This document shows, in pieces, positions 26,011-34,355 of a DNA stretch of 64,000 nt. The translations under genes were made by a program, and so were the position numbers. Within the stretch, counting starts at the first letter, position 1. Every line of letters starts with the position of its first letter. The DNA is from Photobacterium profundum (GTDB lineage: Bacteria > Pseudomonadota > Gammaproteobacteria > Enterobacterales > Vibrionaceae), in contig NZ_PYOD01000002.1 of NCBI RefSeq assembly GCF_003026285.1, positions 744,001 through 808,000 on the forward strand, written 5' to 3'. The notes below the pieces were generated by a model. That model saw only the letters and a program-made list of their open reading frames with translations, did not search any database and was not told where the DNA came from.

Positions 26011-28293
26011 TTATTTGAAGGAGCCCCCCAAAGAGAAATAGACTGAACTCTCTTTGCCATCCGCTAGACCATAACCTAAATAAACAGGCCCGATCGGAGA
26101 ATCGATCCCGATATAGAGACTACCTGCAGTAATCGCACTATTCCAATTGATGTCTGACTTATCATTCCACACGCCACCTTGTTCTAATGATCCGCCAAGG
26201 TAAATCGGGGTAGAGAAGATACCAAAGTCATTATCAATCCAACGGTAACGATAAATAAGCGCACCAAAAGCACGGTAACGACCATTCAATTCGTAGCGAT
26301 GATAGCCAGATAGATTGAATAACCCACCAAGGTCTTGTACGTATATCGGCAGTAATTCATTCGAATCTGAACCGCCTGTTTTCAGCAAAACAGATACTGT
26401 ATGCCTATCATACGAAAAAGGTTTCATCAGATTAATATCATAATAAAATGTCTTATCATCTGTTTCATTACTACCGACTTGGCTGCTGGTTTGACTATGC
26501 CCGAACCGAGCATCAACCAGTAAACCAGCTGATGGGAAGTAATAACTATCAAGCGTATCGTGAGTCGCGGCAATATAAGGACCATATGCACTGTATTTTT
26601 CTTTGGTGCCATCATTGTCGATTAATGTGACATCACCTCGTTGTCCTTGATAACCCACCTTGAGTGCGCTCCACGGACGTATATTCCAGCCAATCTCAGC
26701 AAATGTATTCACATCCTCATATTGAGTCTCAAAATTAAACAGCCCAGGTTCCAGCGTTGAAAATGAGTCGTTCCCTGCGGTAAATTTACGTATTTCGTTA
26801 TTCCACCCCAGACCAAAAGCAGTGAAATACTCTTGTTTGTAGTCAATAGGAAAGTAAAACTCAGTATTTACTTTTTTCCAGCTTCCTATTTCCCATTCCA
26901 GTTTCCATTCACCACCACGATCGGTTAAATCGGTATAAATGTACTGGGCACCAAACGAAAAATCGGAACGATTGGTAAAGTCATCTTCAAATGAAAATTT
27001 GAAATTAAGGTAGCCAGGTCCCCACGACTTTTCTGTCACATCAAGATTCAGAACGTTCTCATCACCTTTTTGATCAATAAAATACGTGATTCGAGAAAAA
27101 TTATCTTGCGCATGCAAACGTTCTACCGCTTTCTCAAGTTCTTCGGTCGAAATAACCCGTTCAACAGGAAGATCCAATAAGGCCAACAATGCCTGATCCG
27201 ACAACAAAGTATGATTATCCAACACAATGTTATCAATATAATATGCAGGTCGACTTGATAAACGGCTACGACGATCTTGTTTTGCTTTGATATAAGCAAT
27301 GTAATCTTCTTCAGATAACTGATATGGCAGCAATTGTGGTAAAGAGGTTCGCGCAACGTTTTTACCTGCTTGATAAGCTAATTCCATCTTATCAAAATCA
27401 GGTGCGAGCATGAATGCCACATCTGGTTGCAAATACACATCGCCATCTTTCATTAAGCTGATTTGATGATCTGTATTTGAATTTGTCATGAAAGTGGTTA
27501 GCTGAGAAATAATATTTAGCGCACTATTAAGATCACTTTCAGGTAATAGAGGGTCGCGTAAATCAACGGCAATAATAACATCAGCGCCAAGGCTTTTAGC
27601 CACATCCACGGGCATGTTATTCACTACCCCGCCATCAACTAATTGTTTGTTATTCCAAATAACAGGCTTTAACGCACCAGGTACTGTCATAGATGCTTGC
27701 ATGGTCGTCGCAAGATGCCCAGAATCAAGTACAACAGGTTGAACTTTAGCAATATCTGTCGCAACACTACGATAAGGGATAGCCAAGTCATCAAAGCTTT
27801 TTAATGTCGGTAGATTGTGGGTTAATGAGCGTAGTAACACCGCCATACCCTGCCCTTGAAATGCCCCCGGCTTGGATTTAAACTCGCCCTCAAGGGAAAT
27901 ACCGAGATCAGTATGCAGTTGGTAATCATCATTTTGTTGTTTACGACGCAGTACTAAATCATTGCGTCCTACTCGCTCTTTATATCCCCCCTCCCAATCG
28001 GCTCCAAAAGTACGGTTTTTAACTTCTGTTGCATCTAATCCCATGGCATACATGCCGCCAACATACGCGCCCATGCTAGTACCAGTCACAATATCGACCG
28101 GAATTCGATTAGCCTCAAGTACTTCAATCACCCCAATATGCGCAGCACCTTTCGCGCCACCACCACTGAGCACTAACCCTATTTTTTTCCTATCATGGTT
28201 AGGCTCAACATCAGTGGTCACTTGGGCAAATGCCATTTGATTAAACGCCATAAGGCAAAAAATACTTCCTAGCATTCGATATTGCTTAAACAA
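26011..28293 (-). CDS. Patatin-like phospholipase fused to outer-membrane beta-barrel (PlpD-like)
   Basis: 760 residues. Signal peptide MFKQYRMLGSIFCLMAFNQMAFA. The patatin domain has oxyanion loop SGGGAKG (43-49), nucleophile Ser73 in GTSMG, and dyad Asp220 in VDGGVVNN. A POTRA-like linker follows (about 340-430: YYIDNIVLDNHTLLSDQALLALLDLPVERVISTEELEKAVERLHAQDNFSRITYFI). The rest is an aromatic-rich barrel of the BamA/Omp85 type ending LGYGLADGKESSVYFSLGGSFK with a C-terminal Phe-Lys. This is the layout of type Vd autotransporters such as Pseudomonas PlpD. Here it has the full set of catalytic residues. It is monocistronic with its own terminator. Confidence 0.87.
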   Translation of the reverse strand: MFKQYRMLGSIFCLMAFNQMAFAQVTTDVEPNHDRKKIGLVLSGGGAKGAAHIGVIEVLEANRIPVDIVTGTSMGAYVGGMYAMGLDATEVKNRTFGADWEGGYKERVGRNDLVLRRKQQNDDYQLHTDLGISLEGEFKSKPGAFQGQGMAVLLRSLTHNLPTLKSFDDLAIPYRSVATDIAKVQPVVLDSGHLATTMQASMTVPGALKPVIWNNKQLVDGGVVNNMPVDVAKSLGADVIIAVDLRDPLLPESDLNSALNIISQLTTFMTNSNTDHQISLMKDGDVYLQPDVAFMLAPDFDKMELAYQAGKNVARTSLPQLLPYQLSEEDYIAYIKAKQDRRSRLSSRPAYYIDNIVLDNHTLLSDQALLALLDLPVERVISTEELEKAVERLHAQDNFSRITYFIDQKGDENVLNLDVTEKSWGPGYLNFKFSFEDDFTNRSDFSFGAQYIYTDLTDRGGEWKLEWEIGSWKKVNTEFYFPIDYKQEYFTAFGLGWNNEIRKFTAGNDSFSTLEPGLFNFETQYEDVNTFAEIGWNIRPWSALKVGYQGQRGDVTLIDNDGTKEKYSAYGPYIAATHDTLDSYYFPSAGLLVDARFGHSQTSSQVGSNETDDKTFYYDINLMKPFSYDRHTVSVLLKTGGSDSNELLPIYVQDLGGLFNLSGYHRYELNGRYRAFGALIYRYRWIDNDFGIFSTPIYLGGSLEQGGVWNDKSDINWNSAITAGSLYIGIDSPIGPVYLGYGLADGKESSVYFSLGGSFK

Positions 28294-28452
28294 AATACGT
28301 CCTTATACATCGGTAAAAAGTGCAATATCATTCTAGATAAGTAAATGGTCAAATAATTGCGCAGGAAAAATTGATAATAACAAGGCAGAAATTGAAATAA
28401 CGAGTGGCTCTAATGATGAAATTTCTAACGATGTTATAAGTAATTTTAACTA

Positions 28453-28489
28453 ACAAGGATGCTCAAATACTTGTCTAGATTGGTATTAC
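28453..28489. repeat. Short dispersed repeat, copy 2
   Basis: AAGGATGCTCAAATACTTGT followed by CTAGATTGGTATTACT; a diverged version of 6601-6637, sharing the GATG-TC-A--TACTT-TCTAGATTG--AT framework. Function unknown. Confidence 0.4.
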
Positions 28490-28590
28490 TATTCAACTAC
28501 TAATTTACGGGGATTCAGCTAAAAGTAAACGTTAAAAAATATGTGTTTAGCGATTGTATGATTAAAAGAGAAAGGCTAACCAATAAAAAT

Positions 28591-28615
28591 GGGAGACATC
28601 TTAGTGATGTCTCCC
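28591..28615 (-). terminator. rctB terminator
   Basis: GGGAGACATC and GATGTCTCCC form a 10-bp perfect stem with a 5-base loop; on the minus strand ATTTTTATT follows. It is about 100 bp past the rctB stop codon. Confidence 0.8.
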
Positions 28616-28669
28616 ATTGGTATATTTACACATTCTCTCTGAGTGGCTTTCAAGCAAATTGTTCAAAAT

Positions 28670-28684
28670 ATTTACAGTGTAAAT
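28670..28684. promoter_or_regulatory. parS2 site
   Basis: ATTTACAGTGTAAAT, perfect palindromic consensus, 28 bp after the rctB stop codon and about 2.2 kb from the iteron array. Confidence 0.9.
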
Positions 28685-28712
28685 AGCTTAATGATAATTA
28701 CTTTATTATGAT

Positions 28713-30713
28713 TTAGACGCCACGAGCCACATCATCTAATGCTGCCAATACTTGTTCATTGACATGACCTTCATGAACAAGTTTACAAACCTTACGGCGT
28801 ACTGCAAGACCGGAAATGAGACGCTCAATGGATAAGTGTCGTTCACCTTCTTGATTATTGTATAACTCAACCGTCTTACTCAGTGTTTCATAGCTAACGA
28901 CTTCAGTACCCACATATAACCACTCAAGCTTCTGTAAGAACGCCTGACACTCTTCAGTGACAGTTGTCGCTGAATGACCAGTCATTGCAGATAATGCCGT
29001 TATACTGCGCTGTAGCGCCTCTGATGACGTATATTTGGATAAAACTATTGTTAATTCATCAGCATTAATTTCAACTAAGTGTTTTCTTAGCTTCACCCGA
29101 CGGCCTAAACGCCCCTTCGGTCTGCCTTCTTTTCGTTGAATAGGTTCAAATTCACCATCAATGATCTCGGATAACTGATCAAGCTGCTTTTTAGGCATGA
29201 TCTCGTTACGAAGCGGGTTTGGCATCGTTGGTGCCATGTTCCGCTTCCCTTCATTGGTGGTTTTAGCTCGAGAATAACGGATCACTTCATCAGCATCACA
29301 CTTAATATCGATTTGATAATCACAATAACGTTTAGTCACATCTTCAGGTTTGATGGTTAAGTGATAACCAAACAAATTAACCGCAAAGACATCAGCAGTC
29401 ACTGTACCTTCAGCAAGTTTGCGTAATTCACGAATTAAATCAGACGAGAAACGGCGCCATTCAATATTACGTGCCAGTTTCTGATTTAACTCACTGAGCA
29501 TCATTGAATCATTGGCACGGCGTGACATACGACTACGGAAGAAGGTGTACAGCTGAAAGACTAAAGTATGCTGACGTAAGATTTCAGGTGGAAACAAGAA
29601 GAAATAATCACGCGTTAACAATTCATCGAAAAATGACGGTTCCCACACCAAAATATAAAGATTTGGCTTAATACGGATCTCGCCATCATCGCCTTCTTGT
29701 GGTGCTTCTTCTGATGCTGTGATTGTTCGCGCAATAAAACGGAAGCGATCACTTTTAAAGCCTTCTGGCATATTGTCACTTAACCAACGGCCTGTGAGTT
29801 CATGCAGTTGAAAGTCTGTAAATTCTATGCGATCAATACTTTCACGAATCGAATCACGGGCTGGACCACTGTCTTTTTTACCACGAAGGGCAAGAATATC
29901 AGTAATATAGACTGGCGTTTTATTGCCCAAAGTGCGAGATTGGATCTCATAATCAGATAAATGATGATCATGATATTGAACCGTTAGCGTAAATAACGCG
30001 AATAACGTCATCAGATCATCAACAGTCATGATCGACTTTGATGATCGTGTTTCAATGATTGCTTTGGTACCACTGATCGCAACCATCGACTTTTGATAGC
30101 TTTTTTTAGTACGAGGTGGGGCTAACGCTTGATCAATGATCCCTGCCCAGCTGGTGGGTGAAACAACGATTTGATCCGCTTCATCAGGCATTGATGGTGG
30201 AGTGCCTAACCCATATTCATTTAACAAACGTCGATTAACGTGATTTTGCGCTAATGCTTTTGAGCGCTTTTGTTTATCTTTTTCTTTGCTTTGTTCTGAT
30301 AGTAAACTGCCAGTACCAAGTTGAGAAATAAGTAGAGCTGGATTAATGAAATGATGAAGCATGGTTTTACCAGCAAGGCCTTGTTCAAATCGAACAGGTT
30401 CTTGATTAAATAAACCAACATTTACAGCAGCTCTGAGCCTTTGTTGAATGGCAGCACGCGTTAGTTGACCTTCTGTTGCTTCTACAAGTTCAGTGGTTGA
30501 AACCAATCCGTCTTTCGTCGATAGGCCTCGTAATGAGATCAAGTTTAATAATTCAATGATGCTTTTGGTCACACCCTTGAAATGTTGATACTGCGGTAAC
30601 CAATCAACCAAAGCCGACGGAATTGAAAATAAATGTCCATCTTTGTGAGATCGAGGATCGAGGATCAGGATTTTCTCAATTACTTTTTTATCGTTATTTG
30701 GAGCCGGTTTCAT
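28713..30713 (-). CDS. rctB: RctB, replication initiator of chromosome 2
   Basis: 666 residues, close to the roughly 658 of Vibrio cholerae RctB. The N-terminus (KVIEKILILDPRSHKDGHLFSIPSALVDWLPQYQHFKGVTKSIIELLNL) and the middle region (ILRQHTLVFQLYTFFRSRMSRRANDSMMLSELNQKLARNIEWRRFSSDLIRELRKL) are characteristic; winged-helix domains of this protein bind 12-mer iterons and 39-mer sites. It initiates replication at the adjacent origin. It is transcribed away from the origin with ATG at 30713. Its own promoter lies among GATC-rich sequences and is expected to be autoregulated. The C-terminal part carries ParB-like regulatory features in the known homologue. Confidence 0.95.
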   Translation of the reverse strand: MKPAPNNDKKVIEKILILDPRSHKDGHLFSIPSALVDWLPQYQHFKGVTKSIIELLNLISLRGLSTKDGLVSTTELVEATEGQLTRAAIQQRLRAAVNVGLFNQEPVRFEQGLAGKTMLHHFINPALLISQLGTGSLLSEQSKEKDKQKRSKALAQNHVNRRLLNEYGLGTPPSMPDEADQIVVSPTSWAGIIDQALAPPRTKKSYQKSMVAISGTKAIIETRSSKSIMTVDDLMTLFALFTLTVQYHDHHLSDYEIQSRTLGNKTPVYITDILALRGKKDSGPARDSIRESIDRIEFTDFQLHELTGRWLSDNMPEGFKSDRFRFIARTITASEEAPQEGDDGEIRIKPNLYILVWEPSFFDELLTRDYFFLFPPEILRQHTLVFQLYTFFRSRMSRRANDSMMLSELNQKLARNIEWRRFSSDLIRELRKLAEGTVTADVFAVNLFGYHLTIKPEDVTKRYCDYQIDIKCDADEVIRYSRAKTTNEGKRNMAPTMPNPLRNEIMPKKQLDQLSEIIDGEFEPIQRKEGRPKGRLGRRVKLRKHLVEINADELTIVLSKYTSSEALQRSITALSAMTGHSATTVTEECQAFLQKLEWLYVGTEVVSYETLSKTVELYNNQEGERHLSIERLISGLAVRRKVCKLVHEGHVNEQVLAALDDVARGV

Positions 30714-30845
30714 TTGTCATTAGCCGTAGAAGCATCATCTTTCCGAAAGAATAATCTAAAAAGATCCAGAAAGAAAGTTCTTTTTATTTAAAGATTTAAA
30801 TACTGATCTTTATGTTTAAAGTGATCTATATGATTAACTGATCTA

Positions 30846-30852
30846 ATGATCA
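30846..30852 (+). promoter_or_regulatory. Lone RctB-type iteron in the rctB promoter region
   Basis: ATGATCA 70 bp before the regular array, so close to three 23-bp steps. It lies about 135 bp upstream of rctB and may contribute to autoregulation. Confidence 0.55.
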
Positions 30853-30915
30853 GGCTGAAGAAGTACGTGTAACTCTTTGATTGTAAGGAGTTAAAAAAAG
30901 AGTCATTTCGGAAGT

Positions 30916-31037
30916 ATGATCATGGAACTTACGGAAAAGTGATCAACAAACCATTGAAAGCATGATCATTAAAGCATTGGAAGTATGATCATTATAATCG
31001 TGAAACCATGATCACTAGCAATTCGTAACGATGATCA
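30916..31037 (+). repeat. RctB iteron array, six sites at 23-bp spacing
   Basis: ATGATCA cores start at 30916, 30962, 30985, 31008 and 31031, with a GTGATCA variant at 30939: six sites exactly 23 bp apart, about two helical turns. All have the same orientation. Each core contains a Dam site, which in Vibrio cholerae must be methylated for RctB binding. Six regularly spaced 12-mers are also what the known oriCII minimal origin has. Confidence 0.92.
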
Positions 31038-31064
31038 AGATATTCTTACAGCTTACCCCCAGAG

Positions 31065-31073
31065 TTATCCACA
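31065..31073 (+). promoter_or_regulatory. DnaA box
   Basis: TTATCCACA, a perfect consensus DnaA box 28 bp after the last phased iteron, next to an AT-rich stretch. Confidence 0.88.
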
Positions 31074-31130
31074 GGCTTGAGACAAATTTAAATTCTATTG
31101 ATGAAAAAAACGGTTTTTTGGTACAGAAAG

Positions 31131-31137
31131 ATGATCA
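31131..31137 (+). promoter_or_regulatory. RctB-type iteron after the AT-rich region
   Basis: AGATGATCATGGAAA; ATGATCA core beyond the AT-rich segment. A further isolated core is at 31269-31275 (TTAATGATCAAGTG). Confidence 0.55.
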
Positions 31138-31449
31138 TGGAAACGCTTTTCAACCTACTTTCATCTCTTACTGTGGCTTTACAATGCTTTTAGCGCTTTA
31201 TTTGCCTTAATTGAAATGACACTTACCGTAAGATGTTACTGATTTTATATGTGTCCGACTATGGATTAATGATCAAGTGCTATTGTTTGCGTTTGAATTT
31301 CGATTTATTGCCATTTTAGCGTAATTTTTTTGCTTTGTTAGCGTCTGTGTTAACAACAAACCCCTTTTATAACCTACGTTCACCGTAAATTATCACCTGA
31401 TATACATGCTTCCGGCGGGATCCCTAAGTTTGATAGCTATTGATTCTCG

Positions 31450-31569
31450 CTCTTGATCATACTTCCGATCTTATTCGTATCATAGTTATTGAATTTACAT
31501 TGTATATTTCATCTTCTCGCTCTTGATCATTGTTTCGATATAGCGCGCTTTTAACCAGAACGATGATCA
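31450..31569. promoter_or_regulatory. Right-hand regulatory iteron block (rctA-like)
   Basis: Two minus-strand iterons sharing TCTCGCTCTTGATCAT (31454-31460 and 31524-31530, 70 bp apart), facing one plus-strand iteron GAACGATGATCAAG (core 31563-31569). In position this corresponds to the negative regulatory rctA side of Vibrio cholerae oriCII. A GCTTCCGG motif recurs at 31408 and 31757. Confidence 0.65.
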
Positions 31570-31802
31570 AGTTATTGCCAATTCAATCGTATGTCTTCTT
31601 AAAGCACTGCAACACTGACTTAGTCCCCTACCTTCTGTATTTCGTCGGTTTAGAACCAAGATTAGCTAAGTTGTATGTTTTTATCTGATTTCATATTTAA
31701 AATGAGGCTGAAATTATTGAAATTACACTAGCCGTAGTTTAGGTGTAATTTATCACGCTTCCGGTAGCAAGTTTTATATTCTCTTTTTCTTCTTCAAGAA
31801 TG

Positions 31803-31817
31803 ATTTACAATGTAAAA
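31803..31817. promoter_or_regulatory. parS2 site within the origin region
   Basis: ATTTACAATGTAAAA, matching the parS2 core perfectly, 212 bp upstream of parA2. A degenerate version with one core mismatch (TTTACATTGTATA) is at 31494-31506 between iterons. Confidence 0.87.
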
Positions 31818-31966
31818 AGGTGACGCTGTAACAGTTTTAATGTTTGATGTTTAGTGTGTGATTATCAGTAAACATCAAGCAATTATTTATCTTAAAATTT
31901 AGCTTTATTCCATTAACGGAGTTTTTTACTTGAGATTAACATCACATCCATATGTTCAGCTTTTTA

Positions 31967-31994
31967 TTGTTCTAGTTTTGCTTTGCTGTACAAT
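31967..31994 (+). promoter_or_regulatory. Candidate parA2B2 promoter
   Basis: TTGTTC and TACAAT separated by 16 bp, 34 bp before the parA2 start. A plausible sigma-70 promoter by eye only. Confidence 0.4.
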
Positions 31995-32028
31995 GGATTG
32001 CAGTCAACAGTAATGGCGAATAATAAAA

Positions 32029-33243
32029 ATGAATAGGGAAAAAACGATACAGAATTTGCTCAATATTGCTGAGCAAACAAAACAGGTTCAAGCTGATCGA
32101 ATTGAGATCGTATTAGAAGAACGCCGTGATGAACACTTCCCTCCAATGTCAAAAGCATTGATGGAAACACGTTCTGGGTTAACGCGCAGAAAGCTTGATG
32201 ATGCAATTTCTCGTATGGAAGCGACGGGGCATCAATTTACAAAAAATAATGCTAATCATTATTCAATTACGCTAGATGAAGCGCATAAGTTAATGAAGGC
32301 AGCTAAAAAACCTGCTTTTCATGAACGTGAAGGTGCGGGAAGAAAGCCTTGGGTTGTTAACGTCCAAAACCAAAAGGGCGGTACTGGTAAATCAATGACT
32401 GCCGTTCATATTGCGGCTTGTTTGGCACTTGACCTTGATAAGCGTTACCGTATTTGTTTAATTGACCTCGATCCACAGGGATCATTACGTCTATTTCTGA
32501 ACCCATTAATCAGTGTTGGCAAGCAAGATACCATTTATTCTGCCGTCGATGTAATGCTTGGAAATGTGCCAGAAGGTCAAGAAATGGATAGAGATTTCTT
32601 GATGGATAACGTGGTTTTGCCTACTCAATATCCTAACTTAAAGACGATTGCAGCCTTCCCTGAAGATGCGATGTTTAATGCGGATGCATGGCAAGATCTG
32701 GCGGTAAATCAAGACTTAGATATCGTTCGTTTGTTAAAAGAGCGCATGCTCGATCCTATTGCTGACGAATTCGATATCATCATGATTGATACTGGCCCAC
32801 ACATTGATCCACTTGTTTGGAATGCGATGTATGCATCAAATGCGCTGATTATTCCGTGTGCGGCTAAACGTCTTGATTGGGCTTCAACCGTTAACTTTTT
32901 CCAGCATTTACCGACTGTATATGAAATGTTTCCGGAAGAATGGCATGGCCTTGAGTTTATTCGACTTATGCCAACAATGTTTGAAGATGATAATAAAAAG
33001 CAAGTATCTGTATTAACCGAGATGAATTACCTGCTACAAGAGCAAGTAATGATGGCGACAGTTCCTCGTAGCCGTGCTTTTGAAACATGTGCTGATACGT
33101 ATAGTACTGTTTTTGATCTAACAGCTGCTGAGTTTGAAGGGGGTAAGAAAACTCTTTCAACAGCACAAGATGCAATTCAGCGTGTTGGTCTGGAATTAGA
33201 GCGAGTGATGCATAGTCACTGGGCAAATTTAAACCAGGAGTAA
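32029..33243 (+). CDS. parA2: ParA2, chromosome 2 partition ATPase
   Basis: 404 residues, like Vibrio cholerae ParA2. An N-terminal helix-turn-helix region of about 100 residues (SGLTRRKLDDAISRMEATGHQFTKNNANHYSITLDEAHKLM) marks it as a type Ia, P1-like ParA. Deviant Walker A KGGTGKS at 116-122; Walker A' and B follow in RICLIDLDPQGSLRLFL and FDIIMIDTGPHIDPLVWNA. It polymerises on DNA to move ParB2-bound origins toward the cell pole. Shine-Dalgarno is weak (only A-rich). Eight bases separate it from parB2. Confidence 0.95.
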   Translation: MNREKTIQNLLNIAEQTKQVQADRIEIVLEERRDEHFPPMSKALMETRSGLTRRKLDDAISRMEATGHQFTKNNANHYSITLDEAHKLMKAAKKPAFHEREGAGRKPWVVNVQNQKGGTGKSMTAVHIAACLALDLDKRYRICLIDLDPQGSLRLFLNPLISVGKQDTIYSAVDVMLGNVPEGQEMDRDFLMDNVVLPTQYPNLKTIAAFPEDAMFNADAWQDLAVNQDLDIVRLLKERMLDPIADEFDIIMIDTGPHIDPLVWNAMYASNALIIPCAAKRLDWASTVNFFQHLPTVYEMFPEEWHGLEFIRLMPTMFEDDNKKQVSVLTEMNYLLQEQVMMATVPRSRAFETCADTYSTVFDLTAAEFEGGKKTLSTAQDAIQRVGLELERVMHSHWANLNQE

Positions 33244-33251
33244 CATAACAG

Positions 33252-34226
33252 ATGGCGATTAAAACCAAAGATCTTAATGCTCGTCTGTTTGGTAAAGCGG
33301 ATAAACGCCGTGCAACCAATGTGACAGAAGCACAAACAGCAGCAAAAGATAAAGCCGCTGTTATTGAACTTGCAATTGCAGGTGAAGAAACGGTTGCTTT
33401 TGAGCTGATTAAAATTAATGCCGCAGAAGTAAAAACGAAAACGCAGGTTTTTTCACAAAATGCACGTGAACAAGCGTTTTTAACTGAGCATGCTCTAGCC
33501 GACATTCTTACCACATTAAAAGATCGCGGTCAGCAGTATCCTGCTGTTGGTCGTTGGTTAGAAGATGGAAAAATTGAAGTACTCGACGGTAGCCGTCGTC
33601 GTATGTCATGTATTTTAGCTGATAAAGACTTTCTGATTTATGTCGCAAAAGGCATTAATACAGAACATGCTAAATTTCTATCTGATGTCGCAAATGCACA
33701 TAAACCCTTGTCATTATTTGAACGTGGCAAAGAGATGCAAGCCCTGCTTGATAGTGGCAAAGTTACGGATCAAAAAGAGCTCGCCAAATATTGTCAATGC
33801 AGTGAAGCATTAGTCAGTGGTGCATTGAAAGCGGCAAGTTTACCAATGGAATTGCTAATGGCATATCCAAGTGTTGGTGAATTAGGTCGACCAACAATTG
33901 TTAAATTACATCGTATTTACTTTGGTCTTGCAGGGCAACAGCAGCAGCAGCTAATTGAACAATTAACGTCAGCTGACAGTGCGATGTGGAAGCGAATTGA
34001 TGCGCAGGGCATTACTAGAATTACGCGAGAAGTCACGATTCAACTTGAGCAAATGGGGGACTCACTGCAGCCCAAGCTTTTAGTTGAAAAGGCCAAAGCG
34101 CAAGAATTGGTTAAAGGAAAAGTGACCTTTACTCGAGATGGTGACAAGCTTCAGCTTAAACTAAAAAAAATGAGTGATCGCCAAGTCGAAGATATTTTGG
34201 CTTATTTAAACGATTATTTAAAATAA
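33252..34226 (+). CDS. parB2: ParB2, chromosome 2 centromere-binding protein
   Basis: 324 residues. The N-terminal ParB/Srx-like domain includes NAREQAFLTEHALADILTTLKDRGQQYPAVGRWLEDGKIEVLDGSRRRMSCILA; the central helix-turn-helix is QKELAKYCQCSEALVSGALKAASLP; the C-terminal dimerisation domain ends RQVEDILAYLNDYLK. It binds the parS2 palindromes seen across the window. It is in an operon with parA2 and followed by a strong terminator. Known homologues also influence RctB control by spreading from parS2 near the origin. Confidence 0.95.
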   Translation: MAIKTKDLNARLFGKADKRRATNVTEAQTAAKDKAAVIELAIAGEETVAFELIKINAAEVKTKTQVFSQNAREQAFLTEHALADILTTLKDRGQQYPAVGRWLEDGKIEVLDGSRRRMSCILADKDFLIYVAKGINTEHAKFLSDVANAHKPLSLFERGKEMQALLDSGKVTDQKELAKYCQCSEALVSGALKAASLPMELLMAYPSVGELGRPTIVKLHRIYFGLAGQQQQQLIEQLTSADSAMWKRIDAQGITRITREVTIQLEQMGDSLQPKLLVEKAKAQELVKGKVTFTRDGDKLQLKLKKMSDRQVEDILAYLNDYLK

Positions 34227-34249
34227 GTTATTTTGATTCTTTATTAAAG

Positions 34250-34275
34250 GCCACGTCAGTCGACGTGGCTTTTTT
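34250..34275 (+). terminator. parA2B2 terminator
   Basis: GCCACGTC and GACGTGGC form an 8-bp stem with an AGTC loop followed by TTTTTT, 24 bp after the parB2 stop. Confidence 0.9.
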
Positions 34276-34309
34276 ATATCTGATATTTAACTAGATCAGA
34301 TAGCGCTCT

Positions 34310-34321
34310 AGCTTGGGTATA
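34310..34321. repeat. MITE terminus remnant
   Basis: AGCTTGGGTATA preceded by GCGCTCT; resembles the terminal sequence of the dispersed elements at 14054 and 63151. Too short to be sure. Confidence 0.3.
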
Positions 34322-34355
34322 TCATCGGGTGCTATGATCAGTAGGTTGTTGTTTT

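Larger units (their letters stand above)
28294..28712. other. Intergenic region between patatin gene and rctB
   Basis: 419 bp. Holds the patatin promoter, a dispersed short repeat (28453-28489), the rctB terminator hairpin (28591-28615) and a parS2 site (28670-28684). No gene seen. Confidence 0.6.
30714..32028. other. oriC2: Chromosome 2 replication origin region (oriC2)
   Basis: 1.3 kb gene-free, AT-rich, between divergent rctB and parA2. It holds an iteron array (30916-31037), a lone iteron (30846-30852), a perfect DnaA box (31065-31073), an AT-rich unwinding candidate (about 31077-31130), further iterons at 31131 and 31269, and a right-hand block with iterons in opposite orientations (31454, 31524, 31563). 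A parS2 copy is at 31803. GATC is heavily over-represented (18 in 30763-31568, about 3 expected). The order initiator, minimal origin, regulatory block, parAB matches oriCII of Vibrio cholerae. Confidence 0.93.

Noticed and set aside
32966..33514. 182-codon open frame opposite parA2/parB2
   Set aside because: Antisense shadow of two strongly conserved genes; composition follows the codon pattern of the real strand.
34334..34340. ATGATCA before tmcA as an RctB site
   Set aside because: Flanks (GCT before, GTAGG after) do not match the extended iteron; single heptamers are expected several times by chance in 64 kb.
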